DNA of 64,000 nt from Comamonadaceae bacterium (GTDB lineage: Bacteria > Pseudomonadota > Gammaproteobacteria > Burkholderiales > Burkholderiaceae_C): assembly GCA_027485285.1 (NCBI GenBank), contig JAIXRH010000123.1, positions 47,632 to 111,631 of the forward strand, given 5' to 3'. Made by a program: the position numbers and the translations under genes. Positions 9,586 through 18,848 of this stretch are shown here, one piece after another. Every line of letters starts with the position of its first letter. Position 1 is the first letter of the stretch. The notes beneath the pieces were generated by a model. That model saw only the letters and a list, made by a program, of their open reading frames with translations, was not told the DNA's origin and did not search any database.

Positions 9586-12003
9586 TCAGCGTAGCTTACC
9601 CAAAGCGCGCAGCACCTTTTGTGGTGTGATGGGCTGAGAGAACACATGTGCGTCAAAGGGTGACATCGCATCGTTGATGGCATTCATCACAGCTGCAGGC
9701 GCGCCGGCGGTGCCCGCTTCACCGGCGCCCTTGGCGCCTAGTTTGGATGTGGCAGTTGGGGTCTGAACGTGTGCCACCTCAATGTCGGGCATCTCTGCAG
9801 ACATGGGCACCAAATAATCGGCCATGCTGGCATTGACCATCAAACCGCTGTCATCGTAAAGACATTCCTCGAGCAATGCGCCGCCTATGCCTTGCACGAT
9901 CGCACCTCGCATTTGTTCATCAACCAGCATCGGGTTGAGTACGCGACCGCAGTCCTCGACGGCCCAGTGCTTGAGCAATTTGACAAAGCCTGTTTCCACG
10001 TCCACTTCAACGTAAGACGCCTGCACGCCGTTTGTAAAGATGAAAGGGAAGTCTCGCTGTGCGTAATGCCGCGTGACCATGAGCTCTGGCGTGAAGTCCG
10101 CCGGGAGGGTGTCGGATCGAAAATAGGCGACACGCCCCAACTCAGCCAAGGGTAGGAGATCTTGCCCACTGCTCGCGTCAACAACCCTGTCGCGTCGCAC
10201 CGCCAAAGTATTGCTGTCGCGCTTGAGGATGACGGCAGCCACTTTGAGAATGTTGTCTCTCAGCGCTTGCCCTGCTAGCAACACAGCTTCGCCTCCAATA
10301 CCGGCTCCGCGGGAGGCCCAAGTGCCGCCGCCATAAGGCGTGGCGTCCGTGTCGCCCGTGACCACGCGGACTTTGCTGATATCGACCCCGACGGCATCGG
10401 CAGCGATCTGCTGATAAATGCCCTCAGTGCCTTGGCCTTGCTCGCCCACACCAATCAGAACCGTGATGTGACCCTCTGGATCTAGGCGAATCGTCGCGCC
10501 GTCTTGGGAGGCAATGCGGGCACCACCGACGCCGTAAAAAGCAGCGCTCGGGTTGGTGAGCTCAATGACTGTGGCAAAGCCAATGCCTCTGAATACGCCT
10601 TGCTTGCGCAATGCGGCCTGTTCTACCCGAAGCGCGTCATAGTTCATGAGCTCACGAAGCTTTTGAAGGCAGGCCTCATGGGAAAGAATTTCCAACTTGA
10701 TGCCCGAGATACCAGCAGTTGGATAGGCATTGTCGGGAATCACATTGAGTTCACGAATCCGTAAGGGGTCCATGCCGATTTTTTGTGCTGCTAAGTCCAC
10801 CAGAGCTTCGGTCACCGCGCAGGCGATAGGGTGCCCCACGCCGCGGTACTGGCAGGTGGGCGTTTTGTTTTGGAACACGACATCGAGCTTGGCTCGGTAA
10901 TGCTTGTGCTTGTATGGCCCTCCCACCAGATTGACCACTTGGTTGCCTTCAATGGCGCTGGTGCGCGGGAACATGGAGTAGGGCCCAATGCCTGTGAGAT
11001 CCTGCATGTCAAAGCCCAAAATTTCACCGTCGCGGTTCACCGCAATGCGAGCTTGGATGAAGTGGTGCCTTGCATGTATATCGCTGGTAAAGCTTTCCAG
11101 TCGATCGGCCACAAATTTGACCGGACGGCCCAAGATGATGGAAAGCGCCACAGTCGCAAAATCGTCTGGATAAGCATGAACTTTGATGCCAAAGGAGCCG
11201 CCGACATCCTTGCACACGACGCGAATGGCGCTGGCGGGCAAATTGAATTGGCGACCGTAAAGGTCTTGCATCATGTGCGGGGCTTGGCACGAGTGGTACA
11301 CCGTCAAGCGCTGTTCCGCTGGACTCCAATGTGCGATTTGCGCGCGGGGTTCTAGCGTCACACCCGTGTGGCGTCCAAACTCAAAATCAATTGCCGCGAC
11401 GACGTCAGCCTTGGCAAAAGTCTCATCGACTTGACCCACATCGAGAGAGCGTGTGAAACACAGGTTATCGCCAAGCTCTGGATGGATCAAGGGCGTGGAA
11501 GGCTCCAAGGCGCGTTGCATGTCAGTGGCAGCTGGCAACTCTTCCCAGTCGACCTCCACATAAGCCAAAGCGTCCTCTGCTTGGGCTCGCGATTCTGCAA
11601 CCACCGCCACCACGGGCTCACCCTGCCAGCAGGCGCGTTCTAGCGCGAGAGGGTATTGCGGTGCCGATTTCATGCCGGCCAAGTGGCTCAGGGTTGCTAC
11701 CCAAGGTTGGCAGACCTTGGCCAAGTCTTGTCCGTCCGCCACCAGCAGCACGCCGGGCATGGCACGCGCAAACTCTGAGTTCACAGACTTGATCCGCATG
11801 TGCGCAACTGGGCTGCGCCAGAACACCACATGCCCCATGCGCGGTAACTCAATGTCGTCCAGGTACTGGCCCAAACCTTGGGTCAGCCGTTCAATGCCAC
11901 CTCGGGGAACTGAGGTACCGATGTAGCGCTGGTCATCACTGACAGGGGATAGCGGTGACGTGTGGTCCACGCTGGGTTCAAGGTTGACGGTATCGCGCTT
12001 CAT
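9586..12003 (-). CDS. Xanthine dehydrogenase/CoxL-family molybdopterin-binding large subunit
   Basis: 805 aa; GGSFGIK, GEQGQGTEGIYQQIAADAVG, KGAGEAGTAGAPAAVMNAI (GAGE). Confidence 0.92.
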   Translation of the reverse strand: MKRDTVNLEPSVDHTSPLSPVSDDQRYIGTSVPRGGIERLTQGLGQYLDDIELPRMGHVVFWRSPVAHMRIKSVNSEFARAMPGVLLVADGQDLAKVCQPWVATLSHLAGMKSAPQYPLALERACWQGEPVVAVVAESRAQAEDALAYVEVDWEELPAATDMQRALEPSTPLIHPELGDNLCFTRSLDVGQVDETFAKADVVAAIDFEFGRHTGVTLEPRAQIAHWSPAEQRLTVYHSCQAPHMMQDLYGRQFNLPASAIRVVCKDVGGSFGIKVHAYPDDFATVALSIILGRPVKFVADRLESFTSDIHARHHFIQARIAVNRDGEILGFDMQDLTGIGPYSMFPRTSAIEGNQVVNLVGGPYKHKHYRAKLDVVFQNKTPTCQYRGVGHPIACAVTEALVDLAAQKIGMDPLRIRELNVIPDNAYPTAGISGIKLEILSHEACLQKLRELMNYDALRVEQAALRKQGVFRGIGFATVIELTNPSAAFYGVGGARIASQDGATIRLDPEGHITVLIGVGEQGQGTEGIYQQIAADAVGVDISKVRVVTGDTDATPYGGGTWASRGAGIGGEAVLLAGQALRDNILKVAAVILKRDSNTLAVRRDRVVDASSGQDLLPLAELGRVAYFRSDTLPADFTPELMVTRHYAQRDFPFIFTNGVQASYVEVDVETGFVKLLKHWAVEDCGRVLNPMLVDEQMRGAIVQGIGGALLEECLYDDSGLMVNASMADYLVPMSAEMPDIEVAHVQTPTATSKLGAKGAGEAGTAGAPAAVMNAINDAMSPFDAHVFSQPITPQKVLRALGKLR

Positions 12004-12485
12004 GCCAGTGCCTCCTGACGTTGCTGCAGGACGTCACAGATGGCGTCTACGATGGCTTGGTAGCCGGTACAGCGACAGTAATTGCCTGAAATCCAATCAC
12101 GCACCTCGCCGCGCGTGGCGTTTGGAAGGGTCTCCAGCAGCTCTTTGGCTGCCATCAGCATGCCCGATGTGCAAAAGCCACATTGCAAAGCGTTGCGACG
12201 GACAAAAGCTTCTTGCAGATCGCGGATGATGCCCGTCGCGCTCAGGCCCTCAATGGTCTGCACCTGCCCACCGTCGGCTTGGACGGCCAAGGTCAGGCAG
12301 CCACGCACAATCTTGCCGTCGAGTTCAACCGTGCAGGCGCCGCAAACGCCGTGTTCGCAGCCCAAGTGGCTGCCTTTGAGTCCCAGGTCATCGCGCAAGA
12401 AATCCACCAGATGGGTACGTGGCTGCACACTGCATTGGTGCGCTTTGCCGTTGACAGTGACTTTGATGGGGTAGAGATCAGCCAT
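12000..12485 (-). CDS. 2Fe-2S subunit of Mo-hydroxylase (CoxS-like)
   Basis: CEHGVCGACTVELDGK, CGFCTSGM, YCRCTGY cluster motifs; 4-nt overlap with large subunit. Confidence 0.93.
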   Translation of the reverse strand: MADLYPIKVTVNGKAHQCSVQPRTHLVDFLRDDLGLKGSHLGCEHGVCGACTVELDGKIVRGCLTLAVQADGGQVQTIEGLSATGIIRDLQEAFVRRNALQCGFCTSGMLMAAKELLETLPNATRGEVRDWISGNYCRCTGYQAIVDAICDVLQQRQEALA

Positions 12486-12503
12486 GGTTATTTCCTTGTC
12501 GGC

Positions 12504-13361
12504 TTAGACGTTAACGGAATGGGGCAGCATGCGCTGCAACAGCACACCGATCAGGTGACGTTTGGTGTCTGGCGTGTTGGTGAGGTCGGGCAGCGGATCG
12601 ACTTCCTCACGCAGGCATGCCACGGCATCCGCCACCAGGTTGGCGTCCAGCGCGCGGCCTTCAAGCAGCGCCTCGGTTTTGCGTGCACGCAGTGGGGTAG
12701 CGTCCAAACCCAGAAGCGCAATGCGTAAGCCGCGCAGCGCAGCGCCTTCACGGCGTGCCGTAGCGGCCATGCCAACGATGGCGTAATCGCCGTGGCGGCG
12801 CGCCAATTCGCTGAAGCCAAACCAATGGTCTTTTTGCGCCAACGGGAGTTCGCAAGCGATCAGCAGCTCGTCGGGCTGCAGGGCAGTGCTGTAGAGGCCC
12901 GTGAAAAAATCGTCAGACGCAATTCGGCGTTCGCCTTGCGGCCCTTGTGCGATCACGGTACCACCCAAAGCCAGCAAGCAGGTGGGCCATTCAGCGGCCG
13001 GGTCGGCATAGGCAATGGAGCCACCCCAAGTTCCGCTGTTGCGAATGGCACGGTGTGCAATGTGGGGCGCTGCCGCCTTCAAAAGAGGGGCGTGTTGCGC
13101 CACCAATTCGCTGAACTCAATCTCGGTATGCGTGACCAAGGCACCTATGCGCAGTGCATCGCCGTGCAAGCGGATCCCTTTCAGTGACTCAATACCCGTG
13201 ATATCAATCACCCACTGGGGCTCAGACAAGCGCATGTTGAGGGTGGCCATGAGCGTTTGGCCGCCGGCGAGCAGGCGGGCGTCATCGCCATGCGCTTGCA
13301 GCAAATCAATGACCTGACTGATTGCTTTGGGCTTGATGTAGTCAAAAGAAGCTGCTTTCAT
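12504..13361 (-). CDS. FAD-binding subunit of Mo-hydroxylase (CoxM-like)
   Basis: AGGQTLMATLNMRLSEPQWVIDI and TWGGSIAYADPAAEWP FAD-binding motifs. Confidence 0.9.
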   Translation of the reverse strand: MKAASFDYIKPKAISQVIDLLQAHGDDARLLAGGQTLMATLNMRLSEPQWVIDITGIESLKGIRLHGDALRIGALVTHTEIEFSELVAQHAPLLKAAAPHIAHRAIRNSGTWGGSIAYADPAAEWPTCLLALGGTVIAQGPQGERRIASDDFFTGLYSTALQPDELLIACELPLAQKDHWFGFSELARRHGDYAIVGMAATARREGAALRGLRIALLGLDATPLRARKTEALLEGRALDANLVADAVACLREEVDPLPDLTNTPDTKRHLIGVLLQRMLPHSVNV

Positions 13362-13389
13362 TGGGGCGCACTTTCAAGAAGTCAATAAA

Positions 13390-14025
13390 TCAGGAGCCGA
13401 GCAAGGAGCCTAGCCAAACGCCGAAACCTGTAGATAAGGCACCTAAAACAAACCACAGAACCCGTGTGGCCTCAATGCTAGACGCCGATGGGCTTGCAGC
13501 AGCGGGGGCAGGAGAGTTGGTGGCGACTGAAGCTGCTTCGCTCTTGGGGCCCGCTTGGCTCGCATGGGCCAAATCTGGGGCTGCACCGTCCGCCATCTGC
13601 TCATTGAAAGCCTTGAAAAACTGGTCGGCCATTTGTTTGGCCGCGGCGTCGATCATGCGGCCACCCACCAGACCCAGCTTTCCGCCAATTGCGGCCTGAG
13701 CGGTGTAGCGCAAACGCGTGCCGTCTGATTCGTCGGTCAGTTCAACATTGGAATGGCCCTTCGCCATGCCAGCTGCTCCCCCTGAGCCTTGGAAGCGCAA
13801 AACGCAGCCTTCATTGGGACGAATGTCTTCCATACGCACGTGACCCACAAAGCGAGCACGCACGGGACCAACTTTGACGGCTACACGTGCTGTCCGCTCG
13901 GTAGGGCTGGTGGCCTCCATGCCCTCACAACCTGGGATGCAACGCGTCAAGACAGCGGGGTCGTTAAGTCCAGCCCACACCTTGTCTCGTGGCGCATTGA
14001 TCAGAATGTCTCCACTTAATTCCAT
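13390..14025 (-). CDS. CoxG-like SRPBCC protein with C-terminal TM anchor
   Basis: MELSGDILINAPRDKVWAGLNDPAVLTRCIPGCEGME; C-terminal hydrophobic helix. Confidence 0.88.
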   Translation of the reverse strand: MELSGDILINAPRDKVWAGLNDPAVLTRCIPGCEGMEATSPTERTARVAVKVGPVRARFVGHVRMEDIRPNEGCVLRFQGSGGAAGMAKGHSNVELTDESDGTRLRYTAQAAIGGKLGLVGGRMIDAAAKQMADQFFKAFNEQMADGAAPDLAHASQAGPKSEAASVATNSPAPAAASPSASSIEATRVLWFVLGALSTGFGVWLGSLLGS

Positions 14026-14186
14026 GCCATCAATCCTCGAGTTTTCAGGTTTTTTTATTGATGCAACAGTTTAGTTTGTGAGGAGGCCCATCGCCATAGG
14101 TGTGTCCACTGAGCGTCCCTTGTTTTGAGGCTTGAGTTTCTCAAAAGTTGCGGGTAAAGCCCGATTAAATTACATAAATCATCATG

Positions 14187-15521
14187 TTAAGCGTCTACTT
14201 GATACGACTTGAGACGGTCTAGCGTTTTATGAAATCTCAACAAAAGCTCATGTACTTCGGCCTCAGAAATGATCAGTGGAGGGCAAAAGGCAATGGTGTC
14301 GCCAATGGCACGCACAATCAATCCTTCTGACTCTGCAATGCGCGCACATTCTCGACCATACTTTGGCAAAAGTTCGACCCCTGCTAACAGTCCGATCCCT
14401 CGAACCTCTTTGACCAAAGGGTGATTCTGAAGTTGTTTCAGCCCGTTCAATAGGCTTGGACCCACCTGTTGCACATGAGCGACGATATTGAGTTCTTCAT
14501 AGATTTTGAGGGTCTCTAAGGCGACGGCTGACGCTACCGGATGGCCTGAATAAGTCATGGTCAATCCAAACAGACCTAGCTCACCACTTTGGCGCTCAAT
14601 GGCCTCATAAACACGGGGGCCGATCATGAGTGCCGAAATGGGAATGTAGGCACTTGATAAGGCTTTTGCGCAGATCAAAAGATCCGGTTGAAGCTTCATG
14701 GTGGTCGAGCCAAACATCTCCCCGGTTCGCCCAAATGCTGTGACGACCTCGTCGCACACCAACAAGATGTCGTGTTTTTTCAAAAGTAATTGCAGTTGCT
14801 CGTAATAACGAGCGGGCGGCACAACAATGCCCCCTGCGGCCATCACGGGCTCAACAAAAAATGCCGCGATGGTGTTGGCACCTTCCGTATCGATGAGGCG
14901 TTCAATATCGGCAATCAGCCGATCGCTGAAGGTTTCTTCGGATTCACCTTGTGTCGCATTGCGCGTGAAGTGCGGCGTTGTCACATGCAAAAAACCTGGC
15001 AACGGTAGATTGAATTTGTCATGTGCGTAGCTAGCCCCTGTCAGGCTTGCTGCAGCAATCGTGTTGCCGTGATAAGCCAGATGGTGAGAGATAAATTTCT
15101 TTTTTGCAGGCTGCCCCAATGCGTTCCAAAAATACCAACTGAGACGCGCCGCACAGTCAATAGCCTCAGACCCAGTGCTCGCAAACCAAATTCTGGACAT
15201 GGGCGCTGGCGCCATAGATAAAAGCTTTTCGGCCAAAGCGATCACTGGCGGGTGACTCTTATGGTTCGTCAGTGGGTAATAAGCGAGCGTCATCATTTGT
15301 TGATGAGCCACATCGGCAAGACGTTGATTGCCATACCCCAGAGCGATGCACCACAAGCCAGACATGGCCTCGATGTATTCGCGCCCATGAATATCTCGAA
15401 CCCATACGCCTTTGCCAGACTCAATCACGCTGGCGCCGCGCTTGGCATGCAACGATAGATCCGTCAGACCATGCACAACGGCCTGGGCATCTCTGGCTTG
15501 AAGAGAGTCGATGTCCGACAT
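14187..15521 (-). CDS. Class III (omega) aminotransferase
   Basis: 444 aa; GREYIEAMSGLWCIALGYGN, LLVCDEVVTAFGRTGEMFG, LLICAKALSSAYIP (PLP Lys). Confidence 0.92.
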   Translation of the reverse strand: MSDIDSLQARDAQAVVHGLTDLSLHAKRGASVIESGKGVWVRDIHGREYIEAMSGLWCIALGYGNQRLADVAHQQMMTLAYYPLTNHKSHPPVIALAEKLLSMAPAPMSRIWFASTGSEAIDCAARLSWYFWNALGQPAKKKFISHHLAYHGNTIAAASLTGASYAHDKFNLPLPGFLHVTTPHFTRNATQGESEETFSDRLIADIERLIDTEGANTIAAFFVEPVMAAGGIVVPPARYYEQLQLLLKKHDILLVCDEVVTAFGRTGEMFGSTTMKLQPDLLICAKALSSAYIPISALMIGPRVYEAIERQSGELGLFGLTMTYSGHPVASAVALETLKIYEELNIVAHVQQVGPSLLNGLKQLQNHPLVKEVRGIGLLAGVELLPKYGRECARIAESEGLIVRAIGDTIAFCPPLIISEAEVHELLLRFHKTLDRLKSYQVDA

Positions 15522-15582
15522 GAGCGGCCTTTCAATATTGGCTATGTTTTAGAACTTTTTTAAGTTTAGGGTCGTCAAAAAT

Positions 15583-16491
15583 TTAGCTTTTGGAGCGTGT
15601 GATGCCGTTGCGGTGTTCCATCACTGCACAGACCGAAGCGGTGTCTTGCATTTCAAACCCTTGCTCAATCGCTTCGTCATGGATCTTGGCGGCCAGATGA
15701 AACAAGGGCGTATCTGCTGCAAGCGTGTCGATGTACCCACTGATGATCGAAATGTCTTTGTGCATCAGGCGGTGGGTGGCCGAGAGCCCAGTTTGGTAAT
15801 CCCCAGCCACCATCATTGGCCCCCTCACTTCTAGGATGCGTGAGCTGCCGGCACCGCCAAAGAGCGCCTTGTAGGCTGACTCTGGCGTGATGCCAGCCTT
15901 CTGCGCAAAGGCAAACGCTTCAGCGGTGGACACATTGTGGATGGTCACCAGCAGGTTGGCGACGTACTTCATCTTTGAGCCGTTGCCAAAAGCCCCCAGA
16001 TCATGGGTGAGGCGACCAATGCCTGCGAAGACCGGCATCATCCTCTCCACGCCCTGTGCGTCACCGCTGGCAAACACAATCAGGTCGCCCTTGGCCGCTT
16101 GCGCACCGGTTCCACTGACGGGGGAGTCCAGCAAGGTGCCGCCCGCCGCTTGCAGGGTTTGCATGGCCTGCACTTTGTCTTTCATGGCCAGCGTGCAGGT
16201 GTCAGCCACCACAATTTCCCGAAGTCGCGGACCCAGCCCCGCCAACTCGGTCATCACTTGATGCAAAGCCTGTGGACTTGGTAATGACGTGATGATTTCT
16301 GTGCACAGTGATGCCACGTCTACCGCTGATTTTCCGGGCTGCATGCCCTCAGCCTGAAGCTCTTGAACTCGCGCGGTGTCCAGGTCATAGCCGACCACCT
16401 GAAAGCCATTTTTTAATAAATTACGGACATAGGCTGAGCCCATGATTCCCAGACCGATGACGCCGACTGTTTTCAATTGAAGCTCCTTCAC
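15583..16491 (-). CDS. 3-hydroxyisobutyrate dehydrogenase-family NAD(P)-dependent oxidoreductase
   Basis: GVIGLGIMGSAYVRNLL, DSPVSGTGAQAAKGDL, GNGSKMKYVANLL. Confidence 0.9.
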   Translation of the reverse strand: MKELQLKTVGVIGLGIMGSAYVRNLLKNGFQVVGYDLDTARVQELQAEGMQPGKSAVDVASLCTEIITSLPSPQALHQVMTELAGLGPRLREIVVADTCTLAMKDKVQAMQTLQAAGGTLLDSPVSGTGAQAAKGDLIVFASGDAQGVERMMPVFAGIGRLTHDLGAFGNGSKMKYVANLLVTIHNVSTAEAFAFAQKAGITPESAYKALFGGAGSSRILEVRGPMMVAGDYQTGLSATHRLMHKDISIISGYIDTLAADTPLFHLAAKIHDEAIEQGFEMQDTASVCAVMEHRNGITRSKS

Positions 16492-16532
16492 GGTTGCCAG
16501 TTTTACAAGTTAAATCTTAAGCAAGGGCAACA

Positions 16533-18845
16533 TCAGACCTTGATCTCGATGTCGCACAGCAACGGGTCGCCCGCCAGCGCCACTTCGTTTTCAATGAGAC
16601 GGCCACAGCCTGGGCAGAAAAACTGTCGGAACACGGGCTCGTCATCAATGTAGCGGCGATAGTCGCCCACCAAGGGGTTCGATGCGGTGATCGGTGACGT
16701 CTCCATGGCGCAGCCCAACTTGTAGTTTTGCTGCAGCGGGCCGAGGTCGGTGGCGCAGCCAAGGCAGCACCAACGCTTGCGATCTTTCGCTGGCGCCTTA
16801 GGGTCCAGTCGAACGCCCAGATTGGCGGTGGCCTCGCGCAGCAATTTGCCATCCAGTTGTCGCAGTGCAGGGGCTTTCGCGCTTCGCGGATGCTTCTTGC
16901 GCGCCTGCTGCCGCTTGCTGCGCAGTTGCTCGGTTGCTGGCGCATCAAGGCTGCCATCTGCCGCGATGACGACGCCGTAGATCTGGTGCGCAGCCTCGGC
17001 AGAGACGGCCATGTTTTCGGTCACGTCGAACGCCACTTGGGCGGGGTCTCGTTCGAGCGGATCGCCAAAACCGCCGCCGCCTGTCCAAGTCACCGAATAC
17101 ACATCCTTGGGGTTTTGGGTGAAGTTCTGCTGGCGCAGTCCCAGTGTTTCTTCGCGACCGCCAACTTCGTTGATGTCACCCGGCAAGGTGCTGCGCTTGA
17201 ACATTTGATCAATGTCGCTGTCGCGGTGGAACTTATAAATGTTGACCGACGCGGGGTAGCCGCCCATCATGCCGGTGGATGTGGGAATCGCATTGCCCGA
17301 CGACAACGTGTCATGGGTGATGGCCGTTGTGCCGTGCGGAATGAAACACGATTCGGCCGACATGCCCCCACGGAACTGTCCCGCGCCACCCGAGTCAACC
17401 ACTTCTTTGCGGTAGAGGAACAGCAGGGGGAAGGTTTGCTCGGTGTGCTCGATGTTGGGCAGTTTGCAAATCGGGGTGCGCGACTGGCCGCCGGTAGAAA
17501 TGCCATCTGCGCCGGCAAAAGCCCCAATGGCGCCGCCAATCGGGTCAACCAATATGTAGCCATAGGGGTCACCCCATTGGTCGGTCCCACGAAAGATCGT
17601 CGCAGGCCACTGGCTGGTGCCACCAATACACATGATGTCATGGCGCATTTTTTCATCGCCAAAGATCATTTTGCTCAGCACGTTGTAGGTGGGGTAGAGT
17701 GAAATCTCCATCGCTTGCACGGGTGCGGTGGACACCGATGCCGGAAAGTTTGCGCTGTTCATGGTGCCTGGCGTCGCATCGTAAGTGACATGTCGCAAGG
17801 CCCCGCCGATGGCAAAGTACTGATCCCAGCACAACAGCTGGTTGAGCGCCACCATGATCGAGCCTCGCCAACCTGAGAAGGTGGCGTTCATGGCCCCATC
17901 TTGTTCGGCGGTTCCTTCATTGCGGAAAATCAGTTGGTCACCCTTTTTTTCCAGGCTCAGCATGACCCGGTGCGAGCGGCGGTCGCCAGGCCGACAGCAC
18001 TCCACATAGGTTCGATCGCGCCAGATGCCATCAGGCAGACGTTTCATTTTTTCCAAAAATGCGTGCTCGCCATCGTTGAGAATTTTGCGCATCACCGCTT
18101 TCACAACGTCAGCGCCGTAGCGTTTGAGGAGCGCCTCTACGCGCGCTTTGGCGGTGTTGTTGCCCGCCAGCTGTGCGCGGAAATCCAGCGCCACGGCTTC
18201 AGGCTTGCGTGAGGCACGCAGATACAGCTCTTCGATGTCACGGCGAATTTCCCCACCCTCGATGATCTTGACAGGGGGCAGCAAGATGCCTTCTTCGTAG
18301 GCACTTTCCGCCGCCAAACAAAAGCTGGAGGGAGTGATGCCACCAATGTCGTACTGGTGCAGACAGTTGGTGACCCAGCAAAACAGCTCGCCCTCGTGGA
18401 AGACTGGGCAAATCAGCATCACGTCTTGCTGGTGTGCCGCACCCACCCAAGGATCGTTGGCCAAAAACATGTCGCCGTCGCGGATACCCGGGTTGTCCGA
18501 TCGGTTCTCCAAGATCCACTTCACCTGCGTGTCAGTGACGCCGGACATGTACTGCATGTAGGGGCCGAAAAAGACAAACTCACCGTCTTCGGTCAGGATG
18601 GACGGGTTGAGGTCGAGCGCATACATGGCCACCGGTGAACCCGACAAACGTTGGATGGTGGCGCCATGCTCCTCATTGATGTTCCACAGGCTGTGGCGCA
18701 CCACCTCGTAGGTGATAGGGTCAACCTTGTTGCTGGCCTTGCGGTGCAGCTTGAGCTTGGGCGAGATGGTGAGTTTTTCGGGCGGAATGTAGCCGCCCTT
18801 GATGGCATCAAAGCCGCGACGTTGGGTGCTGGTGCTCTGGGTCAT
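16533..18845 (-). CDS. Hydantoinase B/oxoprolinase (acetone carboxylase alpha-like) with fused Cys-rich gamma-like C-terminal domain
   Basis: 770 aa HyuB core (LANDPWVGAAHQQDVM, GGAGQFRGGMSAE) plus C-terminal CCLGC...FCPGCGRLIENEVAL. Confidence 0.87.
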   Translation of the reverse strand: MTQSTSTQRRGFDAIKGGYIPPEKLTISPKLKLHRKASNKVDPITYEVVRHSLWNINEEHGATIQRLSGSPVAMYALDLNPSILTEDGEFVFFGPYMQYMSGVTDTQVKWILENRSDNPGIRDGDMFLANDPWVGAAHQQDVMLICPVFHEGELFCWVTNCLHQYDIGGITPSSFCLAAESAYEEGILLPPVKIIEGGEIRRDIEELYLRASRKPEAVALDFRAQLAGNNTAKARVEALLKRYGADVVKAVMRKILNDGEHAFLEKMKRLPDGIWRDRTYVECCRPGDRRSHRVMLSLEKKGDQLIFRNEGTAEQDGAMNATFSGWRGSIMVALNQLLCWDQYFAIGGALRHVTYDATPGTMNSANFPASVSTAPVQAMEISLYPTYNVLSKMIFGDEKMRHDIMCIGGTSQWPATIFRGTDQWGDPYGYILVDPIGGAIGAFAGADGISTGGQSRTPICKLPNIEHTEQTFPLLFLYRKEVVDSGGAGQFRGGMSAESCFIPHGTTAITHDTLSSGNAIPTSTGMMGGYPASVNIYKFHRDSDIDQMFKRSTLPGDINEVGGREETLGLRQQNFTQNPKDVYSVTWTGGGGFGDPLERDPAQVAFDVTENMAVSAEAAHQIYGVVIAADGSLDAPATEQLRSKRQQARKKHPRSAKAPALRQLDGKLLREATANLGVRLDPKAPAKDRKRWCCLGCATDLGPLQQNYKLGCAMETSPITASNPLVGDYRRYIDDEPVFRQFFCPGCGRLIENEVALAGDPLLCDIEIKV

Positions 18846-18848
18846 GGT

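Noticed and set aside
9586-14025. Aerobic CO dehydrogenase operon
   Set aside because: Gene layout resembles cox, but the large subunit lacks form I and form II signatures; kept as generic Mo-hydroxylase.
16728-17702. 324-aa plus-strand ORF antisense to HyuB
   Set aside because: Antisense to a convincing gene; no recognisable motif.
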